A program made the position numbers and the translations under genes. A stretch of 64,000 nucleotides of DNA from Notolepis coatsorum. Taxonomy: Eukaryota; Chordata; Actinopteri; Aulopiformes; Paralepididae. Of the stretch, positions 53,068-64,000 are shown one piece after another; the first letter of the stretch is position 1; each line of letters begins with the position of its first letter. The notes under the pieces were generated by a model. The model had not been told where the DNA came from. It worked only from the letters and a program-made list of their open reading frames with translations, and made no database searches. The stretch lies in assembly GCA_963971535.1 (NCBI GenBank), contig OZ020601.1, positions 20,954,383 through 21,018,382 of the forward strand. Reading direction: 5' to 3'.

Positions 53068-53665
53068 ATGACAGAACCAGCTACACACGAGATCGAGGAA
53101 TGGAGGAGATTTCAGAAGCAGTCCGTGAGTATTATCAACGGCCAGTCCGCTCGAGTAGACCAACTCGCCTTCTCCATAGACGCCGTCACTGCTCAGCTTA
53201 CCGCTCTCACACTCGGCTCCGCGGAGCGAGATAGACAATACGACCGTTTCGAGGCATACGTCACGGCTCGGCAAGCCCCACCAGACTCTCCCCCCAATCA
53301 ATCAATGCTGCGATTCCCCCGCACAGGGAGCCTCACGTCCCCGCGCCGGAGCGTTATGACGGAAGCGTCTCCAAATGCCGAGCTTTTATCTTTCAGTGTT
53401 CGCTAGTTTTCGGACAACAATCACACACATTTCAAAGCGATAGGTCTAAGGTAGCTTACCTGTCGGCCCTGCTCACGGGCGCTGCGCTGGAATGGGCAAC
53501 CACTCTCCACTTCAATAATTCTCCCCTCTGCGAGTCATACTCTGCGTATATCGACGACATGCGCAAAGTCTTTGACCACCCTCCAGGTGGCTCGGATAGA
53601 GCCGCCGGCTTGTTTACGATCCGCCAAGGAAGTTGCAGTGTGAGCGAATACGCTATCGATTTTCA
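53068..53665 (+). pseudogene. Ty3/gypsy gag, frameshifted and truncated
   Basis: ATG at 53068 opens MTEPATHEIEEWRRFQKQSV; this frame ends at a TAG at 53404-53406. Homologous Gag sequence continues in a second frame from about 53375 (CRAFIFQCSLVFGQQ, SDRSKVAYLSALLTGAALEW, MRKVFDHPPGG, RQGSCSVSEYAIDF), so a small indel near 53370-53385 broke the gene. These are hallmarks of the retrotransposon Gag family (also RTL/PEG10-like). At 53665 the reading frame runs into a satellite repeat, so the rest of gag and all of pol are absent. About 1.15 kb upstream of the dcaf13 start. Confidence 0.85.
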
Positions 53666-54200
53666 GGGTCGAACGGCTCCCACGGACGCAGCCTTGACCG
53701 GATCCACCCGGACCTTGAACCCCGGGTGCATCTCGGCGTTCCGCAACTTTTTCCAAATCGCTTCCATCATCAAAAACGTCGGGAAAGGGTCGAACGGGGC
53801 CTTATCGGCTCCCACGGACGCAGCCTTGACCGGATCCACCCGGGCCTTGAACCCCGGGTGCATCTCGCCGTTCCGCAACTTTTTCCAAATTGCTTCCTGC
53901 ATCAAAAACGTCGGGAAAGGGTTGAACGGCTCCCACGGACGCAGCCTTGACCGGATCCACCCGGACCTTGAACCCCGGGTGCATCTCTTTCCAAATCGCT
54001 TCCTGCATCGAAAATGTCGGGAAAGGGTCGAACGGGGCCTTATCTGGGCCTTATCGGCTCCCACGGACGAACCCTTGACCAGATCCACCCGGGCCTTGAA
54101 CCCCGGGTGCATCTCGCCGTTCCGCAACTCTTTCCAAATCACTTCCTGCATCAAAAACGTCAGGAAAGGGTCGAACGGTGCAACTTTTTCCAAATCGCTT
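53666..54200. repeat. 121-143-bp satellite, block 1 (about four units)
   Basis: Units start near TCCCACGGACGCAGCCTTGA (53678, 53810, 53931, 54059; spacings 132, 121, 128). Each contains GGATCCACCCGG, GAACCCCGGGTGCATCTCG and AAAACGTCGGGAAAGGGTCG. The 11-bp difference is presence or absence of a GGGGCCTTATC-type insert. The block ends in a partial unit, CAACTTTTTCCAAATCGCTT. Confidence 0.95.
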
Positions 54201-54458
54201 AAATAAATAAAATAAATAAAATAAATAAAATAAATAAAATAAATAAAATAAATAAAATAAATAAAATAAATAAAATAAATAAAATAAATAAAATAAATAA
54301 AATAAATAAAATAAATAAAATAAATAAAATAAATAAAATAAATAAAATAAATAAAATAAATAAAATAAATAAAATAAATAAAATAAATAAAATAAATAAA
54401 ATAAATAAAATAAATAAAATAAATTAAATAAATAAATTAAATAAATTAAATAAATAAA
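54201..54458. repeat. AAATAAATA 9-bp tract, copy 1
   Basis: Perfect 9-bp periodicity to about 54420, then AAATT-containing variants, between the satellite block and the G-rich array. Minus-strand frames read Phe-Tyr-Leu repeats. Confidence 0.97.
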
Positions 54459-57400
54459 GTGCACAGAGGGGTGTTTGGTATAGTGCACAGAGGGGGGTGT
54501 TTGGTATAGTGCACAGAGGGGGGTGTTTGGTATAGTGCACAGAGGGGGGTGTTTGGTATAGTGCACAGAGGGGGGTGTTTGGTATAGTGCACAGAGGGGG
54601 GTCTTTCGTATAGTGCACAGAGGGGGGTGTTTGGTATAGTGCACAGAGGGGGGTGTTTGGTATAGTGCACAGAGGGGGGTCTTTCGTATAGTGCACAGAG
54701 GGGGGTCTTTCGTATAGTGCACAGAGGGGGGTGTTTGGTATAGTGCACAGAGGGGGGTCTTTCGTATAGTGCACAGAGGGGGGTCTTTCGTATAGTGCAC
54801 AGAGGGGGGTCTTTTGTATAGTGCACAGAGGGGGGTGTTTGGTATAGTGCACAGAGGGGGGTCTTTCGTATAGTGCACAGAGGGGGGTGTTTGGTATAGT
54901 GCACAGAGGGGGGTCTTTCGTATAGTGCACAGAGGGGGGTGTTTGGTATAGTGCACAGAGGGGGGTGTTTGGTATAGTGCACAGAGGGGGGTCTTTCGTA
55001 TAGTGCACAGAGGGGGGTGTTTGGTATAGTGCACAGAGGGGGGTGTTTGGTATAGTACACAGAGGGGGGTCTTTCGTATAGTGCACAGAGGGGGGTCTTT
55101 CGTATAGTGCACAGAGGGGGGTCTTTCGTATAGTGCACAGAGGGGGGTCTTTCGTATAGTGCACAGAGGGGGGTGTTTGGTATAGTGCACAGAGGGGGGT
55201 CTTTCGTATAGTGCACAGAGGGGGGGGTTTGGTATAGTGCACAGAGGGGGGTCTTTCGTATAGTGCACAGAGGGGGGTGTTTGGTATAGTGCACAGAGGG
55301 GGGTCTTTCGTATAGTGCACAGAGGGGGGTGTTTGGTATAGTGCACAGAGGGGGGTGTTTGGTATAGTGCACAGATGGGGGGTCTTTCGTATAGTGCACA
55401 GAGAGGGGTGTTTGGTATAGTGCACAGAGGGGGGTCTTTCGTATAGTGCACATAGGGGGGTGTTTGGTATAGTGCACAGAGGGGGGTGTTTGGTATAGTA
55501 CACAGAGGGGGGTCTTTTGTATAGTGCACAGAGGGGGGTGTTTGGTATAGTACACAGAGGGGGGTCTTTTGTATAGTGCACAGAGGGGGGTCTTTCGTAT
55601 AGTGCACAGAGGGGGGTGTTTGGTATAGTGCACATAGGGGGGTGTTTGGTATAGTGCACAGAGGGGGGTGTTTGGTATAGTGCACAGAGGGGGGTCTTTT
55701 GTATAGTGCACAGAGGGGGGTGTTTGGTATAGTGCACAGAGGGGGGTCTTTCGTATAGTGCACATAGGGGGGTGTTTGGTATAGTGCACAGAGGGGGGTG
55801 TTTGGTATAGTACACAGAGGGGGGTGTTTGGTATAGTGCACAGAGGGGGGTGTTTGGTATAGTGCACAGAGAGGTGTTTGGTATAGTGCACAGAGGGGGG
55901 TGTTTGGTATAGTGCACAGAGGGGGGTCTTTCGTATAGTGCACATAGGGGGGTGTTTGGTATAGTGCACAGAGGGGGGGGTTTGGTATAGTGCACAGAGG
56001 GGTGTTTGGTATAGTGCACAGAGGGGGGTGTTTGGTATAGTGCACAGAGGGGGGTGTTTGGTATAGTGCACAGAGGGGGGTGTTTGGTATAGTGCACAGA
56101 GGGGGGTGTTTGGTATAGTGCACAGAGGGGGGTGTTTGGTATAGTGCACAGAGGGGGGTGTTTGGTATATTGCACAGAGGGGGGTCTTTCGTATAGTGCA
56201 CAGAGGGGTGTTTGGTATAGTGCACAGAGGGGTGTTTGGTATAGTGCACAGAGGGGGGTGTTTGGTATAGTGCACATAGGGGTGTTTGGTATAGTGCACA
56301 TAGGGGGGTGTTTGGTATAGTGCACAGAGGGGTGTTTGGTATAGTGCACATAGGGGGGTGTTTGGTATAGTGCACAGAGGGGTGTTTGGTATAGTGCACA
56401 GAGGGGTGTTTGGTATAGTGCACAGAGAGGGATGTTTGGTATAGTGCACAGAGGGGGGTGTTTGGTATAGTGCACAGAGGGGGGTGTTTGGTATAGTGCA
56501 CAGAGGGGTGTTTGGTATAGTGCACAGAGGGGTGTTTGGTATAGTGCACAGAGGGGGGTGTTTGGTATAGTGCACAGAGGGGTGTTTGGTATAGTGCACA
56601 GAGGGGGGTGTTTGGTATAGTGCACAGAGGGGTGTTTGGTATAGTGCACAGAGGGGTGTTTGGTATAGTGCACAGAGAGGGATGTTTGGTATAGTGCACA
56701 GAGGGGTGTTTGGTATAGTGCACAGAGGGGGGGGTTTGGTATAGTGCACAGAGGGGGGTGTTTGGTATAGTGCACAGAGGGGGGTGTTTGGTATAGTGCA
56801 CAGAGGGGGGTGTTTGGTATAGTGCACAGAGGGGGGTGTTTGGTATAGTGCACAGAGGGGGGGGTTTGGTATAGTGCACAGAGGGGGGTGTTTGGTATAG
56901 TGCACAGAGGGGGGGGTTTGGTATAGTGCACAGAGGGGTGTTTGGTATAGTGCACAGAGGGGGGTGTTTGGTATAGTGCACAGAGGGGGGTGTTTGGTAT
57001 AGTGCACAGAGGGGGGTGTTTGGTATAGTGCACAGAGGGGGGTGTTTGGTATAGTGCACAGAGGGGGGTGTTTGGTATAGTGCACAGAGGGGTGTTTGGT
57101 ATAGTGCACAGAGGGGTGTTTGGTATAGTGCACAGAGGGGTGTTTGGTATAGTGCACAGAGGGGTGTTTGGTATAGTGCACAGAGGGGTGTTTGGTATAG
57201 TGCACAGAGAGGGATGTTTGGTATAGTGCACAGAGGGGGGTGTTTGGTATAGTGCACAGAGGGGGTGTTTGGTATAGTGCACAGAGGGGTGTTTGGTATA
57301 GTGCACAGAGAGGGATGTTTGGTATAGTGCACAGAGGGGTGTTTGGTATAGTGCACAGAGGGGGGGGTTTGGTATAGTGCACAGAGGGGGGTGTTTGGTA

Positions 57401-58098
57401 TAGTGCACAGAGGGGTGTTTGGTATAGTGCACAGAGGGGTGTTTGGTATAGTGCACAGAGGGGGGTGTTTGGTATAGTGCACAGAGGGGGGTGTTTGGTA
57501 TAGTGCACAGAGGGGGGTGTTTGGTATAGTGCACAGAGGGGTGTTTGGTATAGTGCACAGAGGGGTGTTTGGTATAGTGCACAGAGGGGGGTGTTTGGTA
57601 TAGTGCACAGAGGGGTGTTTGGTATAGTGCACAGAGGGGGGTGTTTGGTATAGTGCACAGAGGGGGGTGTTTGGTATAGTGCACAGAGGGGTGTTTGGTA
57701 TAGTGCACAGAGGGGGGTGTTTGGTATAGTGCACAGAGGGGGGTGTTTGGTATAGTGCACAGAGGGGGGTGTTTGGTATAGTGCACAGAGGGGTGTTTGG
57801 TATAGTGCACAGAGGGGGGTGTTTGGTATAGTGCACAGAGGGGGGTGTTTGGTATAGTGCACAGAGGGGGGTGTTTGGTATAGTGCACAGAGGGGTGTTT
57901 GGTATAGTGCACAGAGGGGGGTGTTTGGTATAGTGCACAGAAGGGGGTGTTTGGTATAGTGCACAGAGGGGGGTGTTTGGTATAGTGCACAGAGGGGGGT
58001 GTTTGGTATAGTGCACAGAGGGGGGTGTTTGGTATAGTGCACAGAGGGGGGTGTTTGGTATAGTGCACAGAGGGGGGTGTTTGGTATAGTGCACAGAG
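54459..58098. repeat. 24/26-bp G-rich array, copy 1 (about 140 units)
   Basis: Basic unit 26 bp: GTGCACAGAGGGGGGTGTTT plus GGTATA (54483 to 54509). Variants: GTCTTTCGTATA in place of GTGTTTGGTATA, a 24-bp form with four rather than six G after GA, and ACATAGG for ACAGAGG. The left 1.5 kb mixes variants; the right 2 kb is nearly all GTGTTTGG units with 24-bp forms. No stop codon occurs in any minus frame, which yields three overlapping frames of more than 1,200 codons; these are not genes. Confidence 0.97.
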
Positions 58099-58768
58099 TC
58101 CCACGGACGCAGCCTTGACCGGATCCACCCGGGCCTTGAACCCCGGGTGCATCTCGCCGTTCCGCAACTTTCTCCAAATTGCTTCCTGCATCAAAAACGT
58201 CGGGAAAGGGTCGAACGGCTCCCACGGACGCAGCCTTGACCGGATCCACCCGGACCTTGAACCCCGGGTGCATCTCGGCGTTCCGCAACTTTTTCCAAAT
58301 CGCTTCCATCATCAAAAACGTCGGGAAAGGGTCGAACGGGGCCTTATCGACTCCCACGGACGCAGCCTTGACCGGATCCACCCGGGCCTTGAACCCCGGG
58401 TGCATCTCGCCGTTCCGCAACTCTTTCCAAATCACTTCCTGCATCAAAAACGTCAGGAAAGGGTCGAACGGGGCCTTATCGGGGCCTTATCGGCTCCCAC
58501 GGACGAACCCTTGACCAGATCCACCCGGGCCTTGAACCCCGGGTGCATCTCGCCGTTCCGCAACTCTTTCCAAATCACTTCCTGCATCAAAAACGTCAGG
58601 AAAGGGTCGAACGGGGCCTTATCGGCTCCCACGGACGAACCCTTGACCGGATCCACCCGGGCCTTGAACCCCGGGTGCATCTCGCCGTTCCGCAACTCTT
58701 TCCAAATCACTTCCTGCATCAAAATCGTCAGGAAAGGGTCGAACGGTGCAACTTTTTCCAAATCGCTT
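58099..58768. repeat. 121-143-bp satellite, block 2 (five units)
   Basis: Unit starts at 58099, 58220, 58352, 58495 and 58627: spacings 121, 132, 143 and 132, an exact 11-bp ladder. Same terminal partial unit as block 1 (ends AAATCGCTT at 58768), directly followed by the AAATAAATA tract. Confidence 0.96.
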
Positions 58769-59015
58769 AAATAAATAAAATAAATAAAATAAATAAAATA
58801 AATGAAATAAATGAAATAAATGAAATAAAATAAATAAAATAAATAAAATAAATAAAATAAATAAAATAAATAAAATAAATAAAATAAATAAAATAAATAA
58901 AATAAATAAAATAAATAAAATAAATAAAATAAATAAAATAAATAAAATAAATAAAATAAATAAAATAAATAAAATAAATAAAATAAATAAAATAAATAAA
59001 ATAAATAAAATAAAT
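58769..59015. repeat. AAATAAATA 9-bp tract, copy 2
   Basis: Same tract as copy 1, same position relative to the satellite block, with a few AAATGAAAT variants at the left. Confidence 0.97.
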
Positions 59016-62000
59016 GAGGGGGGTCTTTCGTATAGTGCACAGAGGGGGGTGTTTGGTATAGTGCACAGAGGGGGGTCTTTCGTATAGTGCACAGAGGGGG
59101 GTCTTTCGTATAGTGCACAGAGGGGGGTGTTTGGTATAGTGCACAGAGGGGGGTCTTTCGTATAGTGCACAGAGGGGGGTGTTTGGTATAGTGCACAGAG
59201 GGGGGTCTTTCGTATAGTGCACAGAGGGGGGTGTTTGGTATAGTGCACAGAGGGGGGTCTTTGGTATAGTGCACAGAGGGGGGTGTTTGGTATAGTGTAC
59301 AGAGGGGGGTCTTTCGTATAGTGCACAGAGGGGGGTCTTTCGTATAGTGCACAGAGGGGGGTCTTTCGTATAGTGCACAGAGGGGGGTGTTTGGTATAGT
59401 GCACAGAGGGGGGTCTTTCGTATAGTGCACAGAGGGGGGTGTTTGGTATAGTGCACAGAGGGGGGTCTTTCGTATAGTGCACAGAGGGGGGTGTTTGGTA
59501 TAGTGCACAGAGGGGGGTCTTTCGTATAGTGCACATAGGGGGGTGTTTGGTATAGTGCACAGAGGGGGGTCTTTCGTATAGTGCACAGAGGGGGGTGTTT
59601 GGTATAGTGCACAGAGGGGGGTCTTTGGTATAGTGCACAGAGGGGGGTGTTTGGTATAGTGTACAGAGGGGGGTCTTTCGTATAGTGCACAGAGGGGGGT
59701 CTTTCGTATAGTGCACAGAGGGGGGTGTTTGGTATAGTGCACAGAGGGGGGTCTTTCGTATAGTGCACAGAGGGGGGTGTTTGGTATAGTGCACAGAGGG
59801 GGGTCTTTCGTATAGTGCACAGAGGGGGGTGTTTGGTATAGTGCACAGAGGGGGGTCTTTCGTATAGTGCACAGAGGGGGGTGTTTGGTATAGTGCACAG
59901 AGGGGGGTCTTTCGTATAGTGCACATAGGGGGGTGTTTGGTATAGTGCACAGAGGGGGGTGTTTGGTATAGTACACAGAGGGGGGTCTTTCGTATAGTGC
60001 ACAGAGGGGGGTGTTTGGTATAGTGCACAGAGGGGGGTCTTTCGTATAGTGCACAGAGGGGGGTGTTTGGTATAGTGCACAGAGGGGGGTCTTTGGTATA
60101 GTGCACAGAGGGGGGTGTTTGGTATAGTGCACAGAGGGGGGTGTTTGGTATAGTACACAGAGGGGGGTGTTTGGTATAGTGCACAGAGGGGGGTCTTTCG
60201 TATAGTGCACAGAGGGGGGTCTTTCGTATAGTGCACAGAGGGGGGTGTTTGGTATAGTGCACAGAGGGGGTCTTTCGTATAGTGCACAGAGGGGGGTGTT
60301 TGGTATAGTGCACAGAGGGGGGTCTTTCGTATAGTGCACAGAGGGGGGTGTTTGGTATAGTGCACAGAGGGGGGTCTTTGGTATAGTGCACAGAGGGGGG
60401 TGTTTGGTATAGTGTACAGAGGGGGGTCTTTCGTATAGTGCACAGAGGGGGGTCTTTCGTATAGTGCACAGAGGGGGGTGTTTGGTATAGTGCACAGAGG
60501 GGGGTCTTTCGTATAGTGCACAGAGGGGGGTGTTTGGTATAGTGCACAGAGGGGGGTCTTTCGTATAGTGCACAGAGGGGGGTGTTTGGTATAGTGCACA
60601 GAGGGGGGTCTTTCGTATAGTGCACAGAGGGGGGTGTTTGGTATAGTGCACAGAGGGGGGTCTTTCGTATAGTGCACATAGGGGGGTGTTTGGTATAGTG
60701 CACAGAGGGGGGTCTTTCGTATAGTGCACAGAGGGGGGTCTTTCGTATAGTGCACAGAGGGGGGTCTTTCGTATAGTGCACATAGGGGGGTGTTTGGTAT
60801 AGTGCACAGAGGGGGGTCTTTCGTATAGTGCACAGAGGGGGGTGTTTGGTATAGTGCACAGAGGGGGGTCTTTGGTATAGTGCACAGAGGGGGGTGTTTG
60901 GTATAGTGTACAGAGGGGGGTCTTTCGTATAGTGCACAGAGGGGGGTCTTTCGTATAGTGCACAGAGGGGGGTGTTTGGTATAGTGCACAGAGGGGGGTC
61001 TTTCGTATAGTGCACAGAGGGGGGTGTTTGGTATAGTGCACAGAGGGGGGTCTTTCGTATAGTGCACAGAGGGGGGTGTTTGGTATAGTGCACAGAGGGG
61101 GGTCTTTCGTATAGTGCACAGAGGGGGGTGTTTGGTATAGTGCACAGAGGGGGGTCTTTCGTATAGTGCACATAGGGGGGTGTTTGGTATAGTGCACAGA
61201 GGGGGGTGTTTGGTATAGTGCACAGAGGGGGGTGTTTGGTATAGTGCACAGAGGGGGGTCTTTCGTATAGTGCACAGAGGGGGGTGTTTGGTATAGTGCA
61301 CAGAGGGGGGTCTTTCGTATAGTGCACATAGGGGGGTGTTTGGTATAGTGCACAGAGGGGGGTGTTTGGTATAGTACACAGAGGGGGGTGTTTGGTATAG
61401 TGCACAGAGGGGGGTCTTTCGTATAGTGCACATAGGGGGGTGTTTGGTATAGTGCACAGAGGGGGGTGTTTGGTATAGTACACAGAGGGGGGTGTTTGGT
61501 ATAGTGCACAGAGGGGGGTCTTTCGTATAGTGCACAGAGGGGGGTGTTTGGTATAGTGCACAGAGGGGTGTTTGGTATAGTGCACAGAGGGGGGTGTTTG
61601 GTATAGTGCACAGAGGGGGGTCTTTCGTATAGTGCACAGAGGGGGGTGTTTGGTATAGTGCACAGAGGGGGGTCTTTCGTATAGTGCACATAGGGGGGTG
61701 TTTGGTATAGTGCACAGAGGGGGGTGTTTGGTATAGTACACAGAGGGGGGTGTTTGGTATAGTGCACAGAGGGGGGTCTTTCGTATAGTGCACAGAGGGG
61801 GGTCTTTCGTATAGTGCACAGAGGGGGGTGTTTGGTATAGTGCACAGAGGGGGGTCTTTCGTATAGTGCACAGAGGGGGGTGTTTGGTATAGTGCACAGA
61901 GGGGGGTCTTTGGTATAGTGCACAGAGGGGGGTGTTTGGTATAGTGTACAGAGGGGGGTCTTTCGTATAGTGCACAGAGGGGGGTCTTTCGTATAGTGCA

Positions 62001-63981
62001 CAGAGGGGGGTGTTTGGTATAGTGCACAGAGGGGGGTCTTTCGTATAGTGCACAGAGGGGGGTGTTTGGTATAGTGCACAGAGGGGGGTCTTTCGTATAG
62101 TGCACAGAGGGGGGTGTTTGGTATAGTGCACAGAGGGGGGTCTTTCGTATAGTGCACAGAGGGGGGTGTTTGGTATAGTGCACAGAGGGGGGTGTTTGGT
62201 ATAGTGCACAGAGGGGGGTCTTTCGTATAGTGCACAGAGGGGGGTGTTTGGTATAGTGCACATAGGGGGGTCTTTCGTATAGTGCACATAGGGGGGTGTT
62301 TGGTATAGTGCACAGAGGGGGGTGTTTGGTATAGTACACAGAGGGGGGTGTTTGGTATAGTGCACAGAGGGGTGTTTGGTATAGTGCACAGAGAGGTGTT
62401 TGGTATAGTGCACAGAGGGGGGTGTTTGGTATAGTGCACAGAGAGGTGTTTGGTATAGTGCACAGAGGGGGGTGTTTGGTATAGTGCACAGAGGGGGGGG
62501 TTTGGTATAGTGCACAGAGGGGTGTTTGGTATAGTGCACAGAGGGGGGTGTTTGGTATAATGCACAGAGGGGTGTTTGGTATAGTGCACAGAGGGGGGTG
62601 TTTGGTATAGTGCACAGAGGGGGGTGTTTGGTATAGTGCACAGAGGGGGGTGTTTGGTATAGTGCACAGAGGGGGGTGTTTGGTATAGTGCACAGAGGGG
62701 TGTTTGGTATAGTGCACAGAGGGGGGTGTTTGGTATAGTGCACAGAGGGGGGTGTTTGGTATAGTGCACAGAGGGGGGTGTTTGGTATAGTGCACAGAGG
62801 GGGGTGTTTGGTATAGTGCACAGAGGGGGGTCTTTCGTATAGTGCACAGAGGGGGGTGTTTGGTATAGTGCACAGAGGGGGGTCTTTGGTATAGTGCACA
62901 GAGGGGGGTGTTTGGTATAGTGTACAGAGGGGGGTCTTTCGTATAGTGCACAGAGGGGGGTCTTTCGTATAGTGCACAGAGGGGGGTGTTTGGTATAGTG
63001 CACAGAGGGGGGTCTTTCGTATAGTGCACATAGGGGGGTGTTTGGTATAGTGCACAGAGGGGGGTGTTTGGTATAGTACACAGAGGGGGGTCTTTCGTAT
63101 AGTGCACAGAGGGGGGTGTTTGGTATAGTGCACAGAGGGGGGTCTTTCGTATAGTGCACAGAGGGGGGTGTTTGGTATAGTGCACAGAGGGGGGTGTTTG
63201 GTATAGTGCACAGAGGGGGGTCTTTCGTATAGTGCACAGAGGGGGGTGTTTGGTATAGTGCACATAGGGGGGTCTTTCGTATAGTGCACATAGGGGGGTG
63301 TTTGGTATAGTGCACAGAGGGGGGTGTTTGGTATAGTACACAGAGGGGGGTGTTTGGTATAGTGCACAGAGGGGTGTTTGGTATAGTGCACAGAGAGGTG
63401 TTTGGTATAGTGCACAGAGGGGGGTGTTTGGTATAGTGCACAGAGAGGTGTTTGGTATAGTGCACAGAGGGGGGTGTTTGGTATAGTGCACAGAGGGGGG
63501 TGTTTGGTATAGTGCACAGAGGGGGGTCTTTCGTATAGTGCACAGAGAGGGGTGTTTGGTATAGTGCACAGAGAGGTGTTTGGTATAGTGCACAGAGGGG
63601 GGTGTTTGGTATAGTGCACAGAGGGGTGTTTGGTATAGTGCACAGAGGGGGGTGTTTGGTATAGTGCACAGAGGGGGGTGTTTGGTATAGTGCACAGAGG
63701 GGGGTGTTTGGTATAGTGCACAGAGGGGGGTGTTTGGTATAGTGCACAGAGGGGTGTTTGGTATAGTGCACAGAGGGGGGTGTTTGGTATAGTGCACAGA
63801 GGGGGGTGTTTGGTATAGTGCACAGAGGGGGGTGTTTGGTATAGTGCACAGAGGGGTGTTTGGTATAGTGCACAGAGGGGGGTGTTTGGTATAGTGCACA
63901 GAGGGGGGTGTTTGGTATAGTGCACAGAGGGGGGTGTTTGGTATAGTGCACAGAGGGGGGTGTTTGGTATAGTGCACAGAG
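59016..63981. repeat. 24/26-bp G-rich array, copy 2 (about 190 units)
   Basis: Same 24/26-bp unit. Rare marker variants (GTCTTTGGTATA, GTGTACAGAG, GTACACAGAG, ACATAGG) recur in the same order in several sub-blocks, for example around 59259-59297, 59619-59657, 60379-60414, 60871-60906, 61909-61946 and 62883-62924, showing higher-order duplications of several hundred bp to about 1 kb. The right end is again homogeneous GTGTTTGG units. Three minus frames of 1,736-1,844 codons are artefacts. Confidence 0.97.
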
Positions 63982-64000
63982 TCCCACGGACGCAGCCTTG
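63982..64000. repeat. 121-143-bp satellite, start of block 3
   Basis: TCCCACGGACGCAGCCTTG follows the array exactly as at 58099, so a third composite period begins here and runs off the window. Confidence 0.9.

Noticed and set aside
58453-63987. Minus-strand frames of 1,736-1,844 codons
   Set aside because: They overlap in all three frames, consist only of the 24/26-bp repeat plus the AAATAAATA tract and satellite, and have no splice or start context. Repeat artefact.

Overview
The window is vertebrate DNA, most likely from a ray-finned (teleost) fish. The signs are spliced genes with long introns, fish-style Ty3/gypsy and BEL/Pao remnants, many short hAT-type non-autonomous transposons, tRNA-derived SINE heads, LINE 3' tails, and a very high load of micro- and minisatellites. 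There is no bacterial-type gene organisation. The species cannot be named from the sequence alone.

Two protein-coding genes can be supported, both on the minus strand. DCAF13 (a WD40/Sof1 protein of the small-subunit processome, also a CRL4 substrate receptor) is complete: eleven coding exons between 51912 (ATG) and 9600 (stop) join in frame with GT-AG introns into a 445-residue protein. Downstream in the same orientation, the first coding exon of a RIM-family presynaptic scaffold gene (probably RIMS2) lies at 2359-2531; the rest of that gene runs off the left edge. DCAF13 followed by RIMS2 in the same direction is also the mammalian order, which supports the RIMS2 assignment.

Layout: 1-2358, RIMS2 intron 1 with tetranucleotide and 34-bp repeats and a flipped REST/RE1-like site at 1622-1642. 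2359-2531, RIMS2 exon 1. 2532-9599, RIMS2 upstream region and intergenic DNA, including a 0.77-kb CAGT/CAGC tract. 9600-51912, DCAF13; its introns hold at least a dozen minisatellites, several dated by clean 8-bp target-site duplications of hAT-type insertions. Intron 9 alone is about 21.5 kb and carries a BEL/Pao fragment. 51913-52360, DCAF13 upstream region with ETS-type motifs. 52361-53665, Ty3/gypsy LTR and broken gag. 53666-64000, a composite macrosatellite: a 121-143-bp satellite, an AAATAAATA tract and a 24/26-bp G-rich array, repeated in that order and continuing past the right edge.

The very long open reading frames at 54-64 kb (up to 1,844 codons, open in all three minus frames at once) are artefacts of a stop-free 24/26-bp tandem repeat, not genes. 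The most interesting signals are the three-part macrosatellite abutting a broken gag, the flipped REST site beside a synaptic gene, and the repeated insertion of hAT-type elements into minisatellites.
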